Positions 9,140 to 16,936 of a DNA stretch of 20,690 bases are shown here, piece by piece. The DNA comes from Paulinella micropora (lineage: Eukaryota; Cercozoa; Imbricatea; Euglyphida). Made by a program: the position numbers and the translations under genes. Numbering within the stretch: position 1 is the stretch's first letter; every line of letters begins with the position of its first letter. The notes below the pieces were generated by a model, which saw only the letters and a list, made by a program, of their open reading frames with translations, was not told the DNA's origin and made no database searches. The DNA is taken from positions 90,818 through 111,507 of the forward strand of contig BJOX01000037.1 of NCBI GenBank assembly GCA_009731375.1, in the 5' to 3' direction.

Positions 9140-9194
9140 ATTCTCTCTCTCTCCCTCCCTCTCTCTCTCTTTTTTCTTCTCTCTNNNNNNNNNN

Positions 9195-9260
<66 letters not shown>

Positions 9261-9420
9261 GTTTCTCTTCTCTCCTCTTTCTCCATCCTTCTCGGCACAG
9301 GTGAAAGTGGTGAATAAGTATGTGTGTGTGTGTTTGTTTATGTGTGTGTCTCTCTTTCTTTTAGGTTCTCTTCTTTCCTCTTTCTATCCTTCTCGCTTCT
9401 CTAATTCTCTTCTCACTCTC
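8970..9420. repeat. CT/TGTC microsatellite zone with a duplicated 60-bp segment and a 10-N gap
   Basis: A segment beginning ACAGGTGAAAGTGGT and ending GTTTGTTTATGTGT occurs near 8975-9022 and again near 9297-9344. The pyrimidine-rich TTCTCTTCTxTCCTCTTTCT stretch also recurs (near 9261 and 9364). Between them are (TGTC)n and long (CT)n runs. N's at 9185-9194 lie inside the (CT)n, so the true length is unknown. The layout suggests a tandem duplication whose inner part expanded as microsatellite. Confidence 0.75.
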
Positions 9421-9423
9421 CCT

Positions 9424-9911
9424 CTCTATGTATGTCTGTATGTATGTCTGTCTGTCTGTCTGTATGTATCTATGCATGTACATATGTATGTATGCATGTA
9501 TGTATGTATGTATGTATGTATTTATGTAATCAAACATAACTAAAAGAAACTGCAGTGAGCCGAAGTATAACCTATGCGTATGTATGTATGTGTATGTATG
9601 TGTATGTATGTATGTATGTATGTATGTATCTTATGCATGTTATCTATGTTATATATATTATGTATGTTATGTAGTTATGTATGTTATGTATGTTATGTAT
9701 GTTATGTAATGTATGTTATGTATGTTATGTCTGTATGTATGTAGGTATGCAGGTATGTATGTATGTATCTATTATGTATGTATATATGTGTGTTGTATTT
9801 ATGTATTTATGTATGTATGTATGTATGTATGTATGTATGTATGTATGTTGTGTGTTGTATGTATATATGTATGTATGTATGTATGTATGCATGTATGTTG
9901 TGTGTTGTATG

Positions 9912-9945
<34 letters not shown>

Positions 9946-10138
9946 TGTTGTGTGTTGTATGTATATATGTATGTTGTATGTATGTATGTATGTATGTATG
10001 TATGTATGTATGTATGTATGTTATGTTAATATGTATGTTATGTATGTTATGTATGTTATGTATATTATGTATGTATGTGTATGTATGTATGTATATAAGT
10101 AAGTTAGTAAGTAAGTAAGTATGTATGTATGTATGTGC
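9424..10138. repeat. (TATG)n microsatellite with a higher-order TTGTGTGTTG motif
   Basis: Mostly TATG/TGTA units, with TGTC variants at the start and a unique interruption at about 9529-9572. From about 9845 to 9990 a compound unit recurs at least three times: several TATG, then TTGTGTGTTGTATGTATATA. From about 9656 to 9725 and 10020 to 10070 a TATGTTATG variant is expanded. Frames through it give Met-Tyr-Val-Cys polymers, not genes. Confidence 0.9.
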
Positions 10139-10458
10139 GTATGTCCCACCCCGCCCACCCACCCTCCCCCTCAACATACCCAAACAACACAAACATGCAT
10201 ACACATATACATATGTGCTCATAGGCACCACACACATCAAACCAACATACATCTAGCACACATACATCACTTTACTGCGGGACAAGAAGATAATATAGCT
10301 AAGTATGCAATCAAGAGGTTTGGGGCCTGCAGAAACGGCTATTTTGGCTGAATTCTTGGTCTATAAAGTTCAGTAAGATAACATTTTGAAAAATGCATGT
10401 GCCAACACACACGTATTGTTCATGCCTCTTGCCTTTAATCGAACGTCACACAGTGCAG
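10139..10458. other. Spacer between the TATG array and the LRR locus
   Basis: It starts with a C-rich stretch (CCCACCCCGCCCACCCACCC) and AC-rich sequence, then unremarkable sequence up to the first LRR acceptor region. No LRR consensus was recognisable, so exons upstream of the first + strand LRR must lie elsewhere or have been lost. Confidence 0.5.
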
Positions 10459-10492
10459 GTAGCATTGAAGAAGAATGTATTTTTGTGCACAG

Positions 10493-10588
10493 GAAAACAA
10501 GGTATGCAATTGCAAGTTAGAGAAGCTAAACATTTCATGGAACAAGATTGGTGCAGAAGGAGCACTGCATATTGCGAAAGCGTTGGAG
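10493..10588 (+). CDS. LRR exon S1 (+ strand)
   Basis: Reads in phase 0 as a short lead-in (ENKVCNC), then KLEKLNISWNKIGAEGALHI and AKALE, matching the LxxLxLxxNxIG core of 28-residue LRRs. The acceptor is GTGCACAG before 10493, with a GTAGCA element 28 nt upstream. An alternative acceptor, AACAAG before 10502, would give 87 nt. The donor is GAG|GTACCT. The exon is extended by 4 codons compared with the 84-nt standard. Parent protein unknown; LRR proteins of this type usually bind other proteins. Confidence 0.72.
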
Positions 10589-10592
10589 GTAC

Positions 10593-10676
10593 CTTCAGCA
10601 TATCAGCAATAGCCTTTTCGCCCTCTGGGCCAATACGATTACTGATTAGGTTCAACACTTGCAACGCTCCATTAAC
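10593..10676 (-). CDS. LRR exon A1 (- strand)
   Basis: An exact 84-nt exon on the minus strand with acceptor TTGGCGCAG|GTTAAT and donor CTGAAG|GTACCT. It encodes VNGALQVLNLISNRIGPEGE and KAIADMLK, a full 28-residue LRR. It lies inside the S1-S2 intron of the + strand, and its donor overlaps that of S1 in the palindrome GGTACC. Confidence 0.78.
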
Positions 10677-10710
10677 CTGCGCCAACACATGAAAATATAT
10701 TTGCGCCTTT

Positions 10711-10730
10711 TGCTACGCGCCGCGGTAGCA
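10711..10730. repeat. GC-rich dyad between facing LRR acceptors (centre 1)
   Basis: TGCTACGCGCCGCGGTAGCA, with TGCTAC/GTAGCA arms. It is 44 nt from the A1 exon edge and 47 nt from S2. Equivalents are TGCTGCGGCGCGCGGTAGCA at 10974-10993, a degenerate ATGCTACCCGCGC...AAGCAT at 11230-11251, and a CGCG run with CTACG at about 11610-11628. Confidence 0.75.
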
Positions 10731-10767
10731 TGCAAGAATGTCAGCATTACACTGTGAATGATATTAG

Positions 10768-10851
10768 GTGAACACTAGCCTGGCTACACTCATCCTCTAC
10801 AACAACAAGATCGGCGACGCAGGGGCAACAGCAATTGCAAAGGCCCTGCAG
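10768..10851 (+). CDS. LRR exon S2 (+ strand)
   Basis: An 84-nt phase-0 exon with acceptor GATATTAG|GTGAAC and donor CTGCAG|GTACCT. It encodes VNTSLATLILYNNKIGDAGA and TAIAKALQ, a textbook 28-residue LRR with all consensus Leu, Asn and Gly positions kept. It faces exon A2 across 4 nt. Confidence 0.82.
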
Positions 10852-10855
10852 GTAC

Positions 10856-10939
10856 CTTAAGCGCGTCTGCAAACGCTGCTGCACCTTGATCTCCAATGTT
10901 GTTGCTTGCACTATTTAGAGTCTGCAGAACCTTGTTTGC
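10856..10939 (-). CDS. LRR exon A2 (- strand), acceptor apparently lost
   Basis: 84 nt by homology, encoding ANKVLQTLNSASNNIGDQGA and AAFADALK. The donor is CTTAAG|GTACCT. The base pair preceding the homologous start is AT (CACTGCAT|GCAAAC), not AG, so the usual acceptor is missing. An internal AACAAG|GTT could substitute and stay in frame, shortening the exon by 9 nt. The exon could be decaying or newly adjusted. Confidence 0.68.
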
Positions 10940-11021
10940 ATGCAGTGACATCACAAATACAATTTGTTACACATGCTGCGGCGCGCGGTAGCACTAAATA
11001 AATGCTGGTGTTTGAATGCAG

Positions 11022-11105
11022 GTCAATTCGAGCCTCACTCAACTCTCACTCTGGGACAACAAGATCGGCAATGCTGGAGCTATTGCTATTGGCAAGGGTT
11101 TGAAG
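11022..11105 (+). CDS. LRR exon S3 (+ strand)
   Basis: An 84-nt phase-0 exon with acceptor TTGAATGCAG|GTCAAT. It encodes VNSSLTQLSLWDNKIGNAGA and IAIGKGLK. The donor AAG|GTCTGA is weaker than the others and sits in the near-palindrome AAGGTCTGACCTT shared with exon A3. A GTAGCA element lies 28 nt before the exon. Confidence 0.8.
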
Positions 11106-11112
11106 GTCTGAC

Positions 11113-11196
11113 CTTGAATGCTTCCGCGATATGCTCTGCGCCTTGTGCTCCGATTTTGTTCCATCTTATGTGTAGCATTTGAAGCGTTGTATTGAC
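11113..11196 (-). CDS. LRR exon A3 (- strand)
   Basis: An 84-nt phase-0 exon on the minus strand with acceptor GGAAAGTAG|GTCAAT and donor TTCAAG|GTCAGA. It encodes VNTTLQMLHIRWNKIGAQGA and EHIAEAFK, a complete LRR. It is separated from S3 by 7 nt, within the S3-S4 intron. Confidence 0.78.
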
Positions 11197-11354
11197 CTAC
11201 TTTCCAGCACACCACAAAGAGATGTATGAATGCTACCCGCGCAGGAAGCATATAAAAGAATGCCATTTTTATATGTATGTGAATACGATAGCACTTTGCT
11301 ACATACCATGATATGCGTGGTAATATCTAAAACTTTTTTATTTGAATGATGCAG

Positions 11355-11444
11355 GGAAATAAGGACAGCAAGCTCACAAGTCTGGACATCAATGTAAACA
11401 GCATAGGTCCAGAAGGTGCCAGGCACATCGCAGAAGCCATAGAG
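11355..11444 (+). CDS. LRR exon S4 (+ strand)
   Basis: A 90-nt phase-0 exon with acceptor AATGATGCAG|GGAAAT and donor ATAGAG|GTAAGA, the best-looking donor in the array. It encodes GNKDSKLTSLDINVNSIGPE and GARHIAEAIE. It is two codons longer than standard at its start and resembles S1 in beginning xNK rather than VN. Its intron-side dyad is displaced (about 114 nt upstream rather than about 44) by an AT-rich insertion. Confidence 0.76.
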
Positions 11445-11451
11445 GTAAGAC

Positions 11452-11556
11452 CTTGAGAGCATCAGCAAACGCCTTTGCCCCTTCTGCGCCTATCTTTTCT
11501 TCGCTCTTTGCATCCCATCGCGCTGATACATCCAGCTTCGTGAGGCGTGTGTTCAC
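11452..11556 (-). CDS. LRR exon A4 (- strand), extended
   Basis: A 105-nt phase-0 exon on the minus strand with acceptor TATGTGCAG|GTGAAC and donor CTCAAG|GTCTTA. It encodes VNTRLTKLDVSARWDAKSEE followed by KIGAEGAKAFADALK. Seven extra codons (around RWDAKSEE) sit where the NxIG loop begins, so the repeat is 35 residues. The frame is kept. Confidence 0.7.
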
Positions 11557-11663
11557 CTGCACATACAAGCAGATGTGACAAAAAGCCCATAATCAATCCT
11601 TTGCACATAGCTACGCGCGCGCGTCGCAATTTCCACTGTTTTACTCCATCTGAACGAACGTTA

Positions 11664-11702
11664 TAGCCACTCAATCCAAACTCCAGCAGAGTTGCATTCG
11701 CC
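11664..11702 (-). pseudogene. Truncated LRR exon remnant A5 (- strand)
   Basis: On the minus strand, GTAATAG precedes codons reading ANATLLEFGLSGYN, resembling the start of an LRR (VNxTLLxLxLSxN), after which similarity ends. It lies between dyad 4 and exon S5. I interpret it as a degraded half-unit. Confidence is limited because only about 13 codons match. Confidence 0.45.
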
Positions 11703-11783
11703 TATTACATACAGAAGAATTCGCTTTACCAATGCTTCCGGGGCCCGGCTGCATGGCATCGCATGTGTGTTTCATGTGTGCAG

Positions 11784-12341
11784 GTCAATAGCACGTTGAC
11801 TAGCCTGATCCTCGACGACAACGCAATAGGTAATGAAGGGAAACAGGCGATCCAAACGCTACTGCTCAGAAACAAGGAATGGGCAGGGCTCCATGAGCAT
11901 GCTCGATCGCGACGTGTCATGCCGGAAGTCTATGAAGCCTTGCAGCAGTTCACTCCCAAGATATGCACCTGCATAGCTTACTACAGTGGGCCTGACTGCC
12001 CAGTTGCGATTTCAGAGGAACTTGCGACTCTTTCTCTTCTCTCTCCCTCCTCCTCCTCCTCCTTCTCCTCCTTCTTCTTCTTCTTCTTCTTCTTCTTCTT
12101 CTTCTTCTTCTTCTCCTCCACCTCCTCCTCCTCCTCCTTCTCCTTCTCCTTCTTCTCCTTCTCCTTCTCCTTTTCTTTCTCCTCCTCCTCCTCCTCCTCC
12201 TCCTTCTTCTTCTTCTTCTTCTTCTTCTTCCTTGAAGCAAAGAAAGGCAGAACGAAGCAAAAAAAGAGAAAAGAAAGAAAAGAAAGGAAAGAAATGAAGG
12301 GAAAGGAAAATAACTTTCAAGGGGCCTCAATACAGGATTGA
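11784..12341 (+). CDS. Terminal LRR exon S5 with C-terminal tail and Ser/Phe-rich repeat
   Basis: The acceptor GTGTGCAG|GTCAAT is followed by a full LRR, VNSTLTSLILDDNAIGNEGK and QAIQTLLLRN. It continues without a donor into a non-repeat tail (KEWAGLHEHARSRR ... PEVYEALQQFTPKI ... YYSGPDCPVAISEEL), so this is the likely last exon. The frame then crosses a (TCC/TTC)n microsatellite giving Ser and Phe runs and a Lys-rich end, with stop TGA 12339-12341. Where the true protein ends is uncertain: the microsatellite may be coding, or a splice or assembly problem may intervene. Confidence 0.68.
   Translation, partial: VNSTLTSLILDDNAIGNEGKQAIQTLLLRNKEWAGLHEHARSRRVMPEVYEALQQFTPKICTCIAYYSGPDCPVAISEELATLSLLSPSSSSSFSSFFFFFFFFFFFFFFSSTSSSSSFSFSFFSFSFSFSFSSSSSSSSFFFFFFFFFLEAKKGRTKQKKRKERKERKEMKGKENNFQGASIQD
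12030..12232. repeat. (TCC/TTC)n polypyrimidine tract
   Basis: About 200 bp of strand-asymmetric pyrimidine trinucleotides, alternating TCC-rich and TTC-rich blocks. It falls within the terminal LRR exon frame, where it encodes Ser/Phe runs. Such tracts are prone to triplex formation and length change. Confidence 0.92.
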
Positions 12342-12404
12342 TACTTAGTCTATGATTTAAATATCATCAACTTAGCGAGCGGCGGCTGCAAAAGAACTAT
12401 TAAG

Positions 12405-12405
12405 C

Positions 12406-12439
<34 letters not shown>

Positions 12440-12452
12440 GCAGCAGCAGCAG
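12405..12452. repeat. (CAA)n(CAG)n microsatellite
   Basis: About eleven CAA units followed by five CAG units, in sequence with no recognised gene. Confidence 0.92.
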
Positions 12453-12718
12453 GAACGAAAGAGATCCGACAGTCAGGCGGACTATCCAGCTGAGGCAACA
12501 CTTTCATAATATTAATATTTCAACAGCTGACTGACTAACTGTTGTTAAGTGGAAAAAGGAACTTAGTTTTGGCTAAACTAAATTTAAGTGGGGGTTTTAT
12601 TAACATATTAATATCAGTTTCAGTGAAACTTCCGTTAGTAATAATTATCACAATGACATAAATTTATGACATTCAAGTGATGACAGTGTCAGCCAACTTA
12701 TTAAAAAAGTTCAACCAG

Positions 12719-12763
12719 TTTTATCGGTAACCTGACCAAACTTTGTGGAGGTGACCGATAAAA
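12719..12763. repeat. 45-bp hairpin repeat, copy 1
   Basis: TTTTATCGGTAACCT and AGGTGACCGATAAAA are 15-bp inverted arms with one mismatch around GACCAAACTTTGTGG. A second copy with two differences lies at 17241-17285, 4.5 kb away in unrelated context. This suggests a dispersed miniature palindromic element or part of one. Confidence 0.85.
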
Positions 12764-12804
12764 TTAAGCGTTACCATGTTTTGTGTCTGGCTCTGGAAGC
12801 GATG

Positions 12805-12899
12805 TCCAATTTCGGACGTGTGAATTTGTCCAAATTTAAGGGGTAACAGCGGTAATTTCCAATTTTGGACGTGTGATTTGTCCATATTTAAGGGTAACA
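12805..12899. repeat. Tandem duplication, about 53-bp period, 2 copies
   Basis: The unit TCCAATTTCGGACGTGTG ... TTTAAGGGGTAACA (12805-12848) is repeated at 12858-12899 with a few substitutions and two single-base deletions. Confidence 0.8.
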
Positions 12900-14009
12900 C
12901 CTATAAAAAAGTTCAACCTCAGTCATTAAAAAAGTTCCGAAGTCAACCTATAAAAAAAGTTCGACACTGTTGAACTTTTATACATGATGATCAGTTGAAC
13001 TTTGTTTACTATGATAGGTAGACTCTTGCTGAGCTTTTTTCTATGAAAATTTTTACTGCTGATCTTTCGAGTCAAGATTTATTCGCCGTTTGATCCGAGG
13101 CTTTTCAAGTGTAGTATAGGTCCGGTCGAACTTTTTGTATAGATTAAACTTTTTTTACTATGATAGGTTGAACTCAAGTTTTATATTAATACTGGTTGAA
13201 CTTGATTTTTTATATTAATATTAATACATAGATTGACCGTCTTGAGCGGGCCAAGTGAGTCACGTGATTAATAGCAGTCACTCAGAGTCAACTTGTGACC
13301 GCCGTTCAAGGACGGCAGGAGTCACGGTGTCACCGGATAAGGACAACTTGATTGGACGGTACGGAAAGAAGTTCAGTGGAATTTAGCCGCCGGTGGCAGT
13401 CACTGTTTTTCCCGCCGTGACTGCGGGGAATTTATTAATACTACTATCCGGTCAGTACCGATTAGTGGCACTGTGTGACTTAACTGAAAGTAAAGGGAAC
13501 TTGACATTCAAGTTGCACTGATTTATGGGTCGCAGGGGTTGGAAGTTGTTTGTTGGTATATATCACTGGCACGGTTTCAACTGGCACTGCATGTCAAGTT
13601 GCCACGGTGCAGGCGGCCGGCCGTTACGGACACTGAAAAGAATCATGAGTCTGAGTCATATCACTTGACATCGGCGGTCACCTCCGTTTCTTGCGGAACG
13701 ACAGCCGTCCTTTCCCTCCGTGGCAGACTCAAGTTTGGCTTCACTCAGTCACAGTGAAGTCACGCGGCAGTGTTGCCACTGATTTCAATTGGGTTCAATT
13801 CCGAGGCTGACTTCCCGGCCTTTCAAACTTTTATAGATATTAATAGAAGTGGAGGTTAGCCGGCTTGAACTTGAGTGTGACCGGCCAGTGACCGTCAGGC
13901 TGTGTTAATTACAATGATTAAATTCTCTTTTCCTTGAGCTCGCAAGGCCGGGTAAGAAAAATTGTCACGAGTAACGAGTCTTGTTACAGGTCAACTGTCA
14001 CACGGTAAA

Positions 14010-14010
<1 letters not shown>

Positions 14011-14053
<43 letters not shown>

Positions 14054-14066
14054 ATATTAATAGTAA

Positions 14067-14160
<94 letters not shown>
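14011..14160. repeat. (AGT)n trinucleotide microsatellite
   Basis: About 50 AGT units with one interruption, AATATTAATAGTAAT, near 14053. It produces poly-Ser on + and poly-Thr on - frames. Confidence 0.95.
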
Positions 14161-14162
<2 letters not shown>

Positions 14163-14660
14163 CAAAGCCGTCCAGGTCGAAATTCACTGTTCTGAATCAA
14201 CACTAGAGATAACTTAACTACTAAGCATATCACGTGAAAGCTCTTGTCCTGAGCGTTCGAACGATGGCTTTAGCATAGTTATATATTGCACTGACATTGA
14301 ATATAGAATTCAAAGATGGACGATGTGGCCATTTGAATGCTGCTCGTAATGGGAAGTTCCTAATCCTCAAGTGCAATCAGCCATGACTTTGAGCGCTTCA
14401 TTCTCAGTCAATACTGGTTTCCAGAATCTGTATCTTAGCTCATTAGGAAGCTCTTGACGAGGGCTTTCAAACGAGCCACTGCACAAGCGACAGCAACCAG
14501 TATTAACTGAGATCGAAACACTTGAAGTAATTACTTATCGTAGTTAAGAAGTAGGAACTTGTCATTTTGTTCTTCAGCGTTGCGGAGTGACAACTTGTAC
14601 AGTAGGTTCAGGCTTGGGTGGCACAACACCTGCGATAGGAGAGCGAGTAAGTGAGTTAGT
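14161..14660. other. Unique intergenic sequence with internal repeats
   Basis: No coding frame recognised. A 17-bp inverted repeat with one mismatch, CTCAGTCAATACTGGTT (14403-14419) and AACCAGTATTAACTGAG (14495-14511), is present. A direct repeat of AGCTCTTG...TTCxAACGA occurs near 14239 and 14451. Confidence 0.55.
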
Positions 14661-14673
14661 GAGTGAGTGTGTA

Positions 14674-14721
<48 letters not shown>

Positions 14722-14993
14722 GGNNNNNNNNNNNNNNNNNNNNNNNNNNNNNNNNNNNNNNNNNNNNNNNNNNNNNNNNNNNNNNNNNNNNNNNNNNNNN
14801 NNNNNNNNNNNNNNNNNNNNNNNNNNNNNNNNNNNNNNNNNNNNNNNNNNNNNNNNNNNNNNNNNNNNNNNNNNNNNNNNNNNNNNNNNNNNNNNNNNNN
14901 NNNNNNNNNNNNNNNNNNNNNNNNNNNNNNNNNNNNNNNNNNNNNNNNNNNNNNNNNNNNNNNNNNNNNNNNNNNNNNNNNNNNNGCGCGCGC

Positions 14994-15080
<87 letters not shown>
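14661..15080. repeat. (GT)n / 262-N gap / (GT)n(GA)n microsatellite
   Basis: GT repeats run into a GGGTGGGTGGG edge at 14723, then N's at 14724-14985. The sequence resumes with GCGCGC, (GT)n and (GA)n. Frames spanning the gap are artefacts. Confidence 0.93.
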
Positions 15081-15084
<4 letters not shown>

Positions 15085-15118
15085 AAGTAATCCACGCCCG
15101 GCTCCCAACGACCTGATC

Positions 15119-15141
15119 AGTTAGTAAGTAAGTAAGCAAGA

Positions 15142-15184
<43 letters not shown>

Positions 15185-15201
15185 CAAGAAAGTAAGCAAG
15201 A

Positions 15202-15268
<67 letters not shown>

Positions 15269-15285
15269 TAAGCAAGCAAGCAAGC

Positions 15286-15328
<43 letters not shown>

Positions 15329-15329
15329 C

Positions 15330-15360
<31 letters not shown>

Positions 15361-15493
15361 AAAGTAATAAAGTAAGTAAGTAAGTAAGATAATTAAGCAA
15401 GTAAGCAAGTAAGAATCGATCGATCTATCCTACCTAGCTTGTTACCTTGCAAGCTGCGCAGACCAGCACACAGTAAGTAAGTAAGCAAGTAAA

Positions 15494-15539
<46 letters not shown>

Positions 15540-15759
15540 CTTGTTACCTTGCAAGCTCCGCGGACCAGAACACACTCCAGTGTGCCACTTACGTAACGCA
15601 GTAAGTAAGTAAGTAGTAAACAAGCAGTGCCACTTACGTAACGCAGTAAGAAGTAAGTAAGTAAGTAAGCAAGCAAGCAAGCAACAAGTAAGTAAGTAAG
15701 TAAGTAAGTAAATCAGTAAGTTAGAAATCGATCGACCTAGCTAACTTGTTACCTTGTAC

Positions 15760-15798
<39 letters not shown>

Positions 15799-15861
15799 CG
15801 TAAGTACGTAAGCAAGACAGCATCTAGCTAGCCTGTTACCTTGCAAGCTCCGCGGACCAGA
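15119..15861. repeat. (TAAG)n tetranucleotide blocks with conserved interspersed segment
   Basis: Blocks of TAAG with CAAG and AAAG variants (15119-15414, 15475-15540, 15600-15615, 15645-15720, 15762-15812) are separated by copies of a unique segment. That segment is CTTGTTACCTTGCAAGCTCCGCGGACCAG, often followed by AACACACTCCAGTGTGCCACTTACGTAACGC. Copies lie near 15438, 15541, 15740 (truncated) and 15834. CACTTACGTAACGCAGTAAG also recurs near 15630. Confidence 0.88.
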
Positions 15862-16338
15862 ACACACTGCAGTGTGCCACTTACGTAACGCGGCCCGCTG
15901 CCTGTTCATGATGTACCATTGAATTGATATATCATCATTTCTATTCAACAAAGCTATCTATGCACACACACCGCAGTGTGCCATTTACGTAACGCCGCCC
16001 GCTGCCTTTTCATGTACACCATTCCATAGATATCTCCTCATTTCTATTCAACAAAGCTATCTATGCACACACTGCACTGTGCGTAACGCTGCCCGCAGCC
16101 TGTTCATGATGTACCATTCCATTGATATCTCATCATTTCTATTCAATAAAGCTATCTATGTACACACTGCACTGCCTGTTCATGATGTACCATTCCATTT
16201 ATATATCATCATTTCTATTCAACAAAGCTACTATGCACACACACTGCACTGTGCCACTTACATAACGCCGCCCGCTGCCTGTTCATGTACACCATTCCAT
16301 AGATATCTCCTCATTTCTATTCAACAAAGCTATCTATG
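15862..16338. repeat. About 100-bp minisatellite, 5 copies
   Basis: Units contain CACTGCAGTGTGCCACTTACGTAACGC, then GCCCGCTGCCTGTTCATG, then ACCATTCCATxGATAT and CATTTCTATTCAACAAAGC, then TATCTATG. Approximate units are 15862-15966, 15967-16069, 16070-16164, 16165-16240 (deleted in its first half) and 16241-16338. The first unit's 5' part is shared with the segments inside the TAAG zone. Confidence 0.88.
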
Positions 16339-16363
16339 TATCTATCTATCTATCCATGAATAC

Positions 16364-16422
<59 letters not shown>

Positions 16423-16470
16423 CAACTATCTATCTGTCTATCTGTCTATCTATCTCTCTATATCTATCTA

Positions 16471-16531
<61 letters not shown>

Positions 16532-16562
16532 GTCTATCTGTCTATCTATCTCTCTATATCTG

Positions 16563-16644
<82 letters not shown>

Positions 16645-16706
16645 GCTACACATCTAGCTAGGTATCTAGAGCGCTAGCTGGCTAGCTAGCTCTCTCGCTT
16701 TCTCTC

Positions 16707-16768
<62 letters not shown>

Positions 16769-16875
16769 AGATACATACATACATACATACATACATACAT
16801 ACATACATACATACATTCATACATATGTTTACATACATGCATATATACATGCATAGATAGGTAGATAGATGGATG

Positions 16876-16936
<61 letters not shown>

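Larger units (their letters stand above)
10459..11783. other. Interdigitated antiparallel LRR exon array
   Basis: LRR exons alternate on the two strands. + strand: 10493-10588, 10768-10851, 11022-11105, 11355-11444, then the last exon from 11784. - strand: 10593-10676, 10856-10939, 11113-11196, 11452-11556, remnant about 11664-11702. Pairs face each other with donors 4 nt (first two pairs) or 7 nt (next two) apart. Acceptors of neighbouring pairs face each other across a GC-rich dyad: 10711-10730, 10974-10993, 11230-11251, about 11610-11628. Every exon is a multiple of 3, and six of the eight canonical repeats between S1 and A4 are exactly 84 nt. The repeat VN(S/T)xLxxLxLxxNxIGxxGAxAIAxAL is the 28-residue type seen in ribonuclease-inhibitor/NLR-like LRR proteins. 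Confidence 0.85.
12453..14010. other. Intergenic region with short palindromic repeats, no recognised gene
   Basis: No frame with a recognisable domain; the longest is 72 codons at 13539-13757. From 12700 to 13215 it is filled with GTTCAAC/GTTGAAC motifs next to A- or T-runs, in both orientations. From 13240 to 13900 GTCAC/GTGAC words are frequent. Separately listed features are the hairpin at 12719-12763 and the tandem duplication at 12805-12899. Confidence 0.55.

Noticed and set aside
8929-10252. Open frames in CT, TGTC and TATG repeats
   Set aside because: Low-complexity polypeptides (Ser-Leu, Arg-Glu, Met-Tyr-Val-Cys) with no start context or conserved domain.
13981-14010. TTACAG|GTCAAC as a further LRR exon start
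   Set aside because: The acceptor-like sequence is similar, but the following codons (VNCHTVNSS, then Ser run) lack the LxxLxLxxN pattern.
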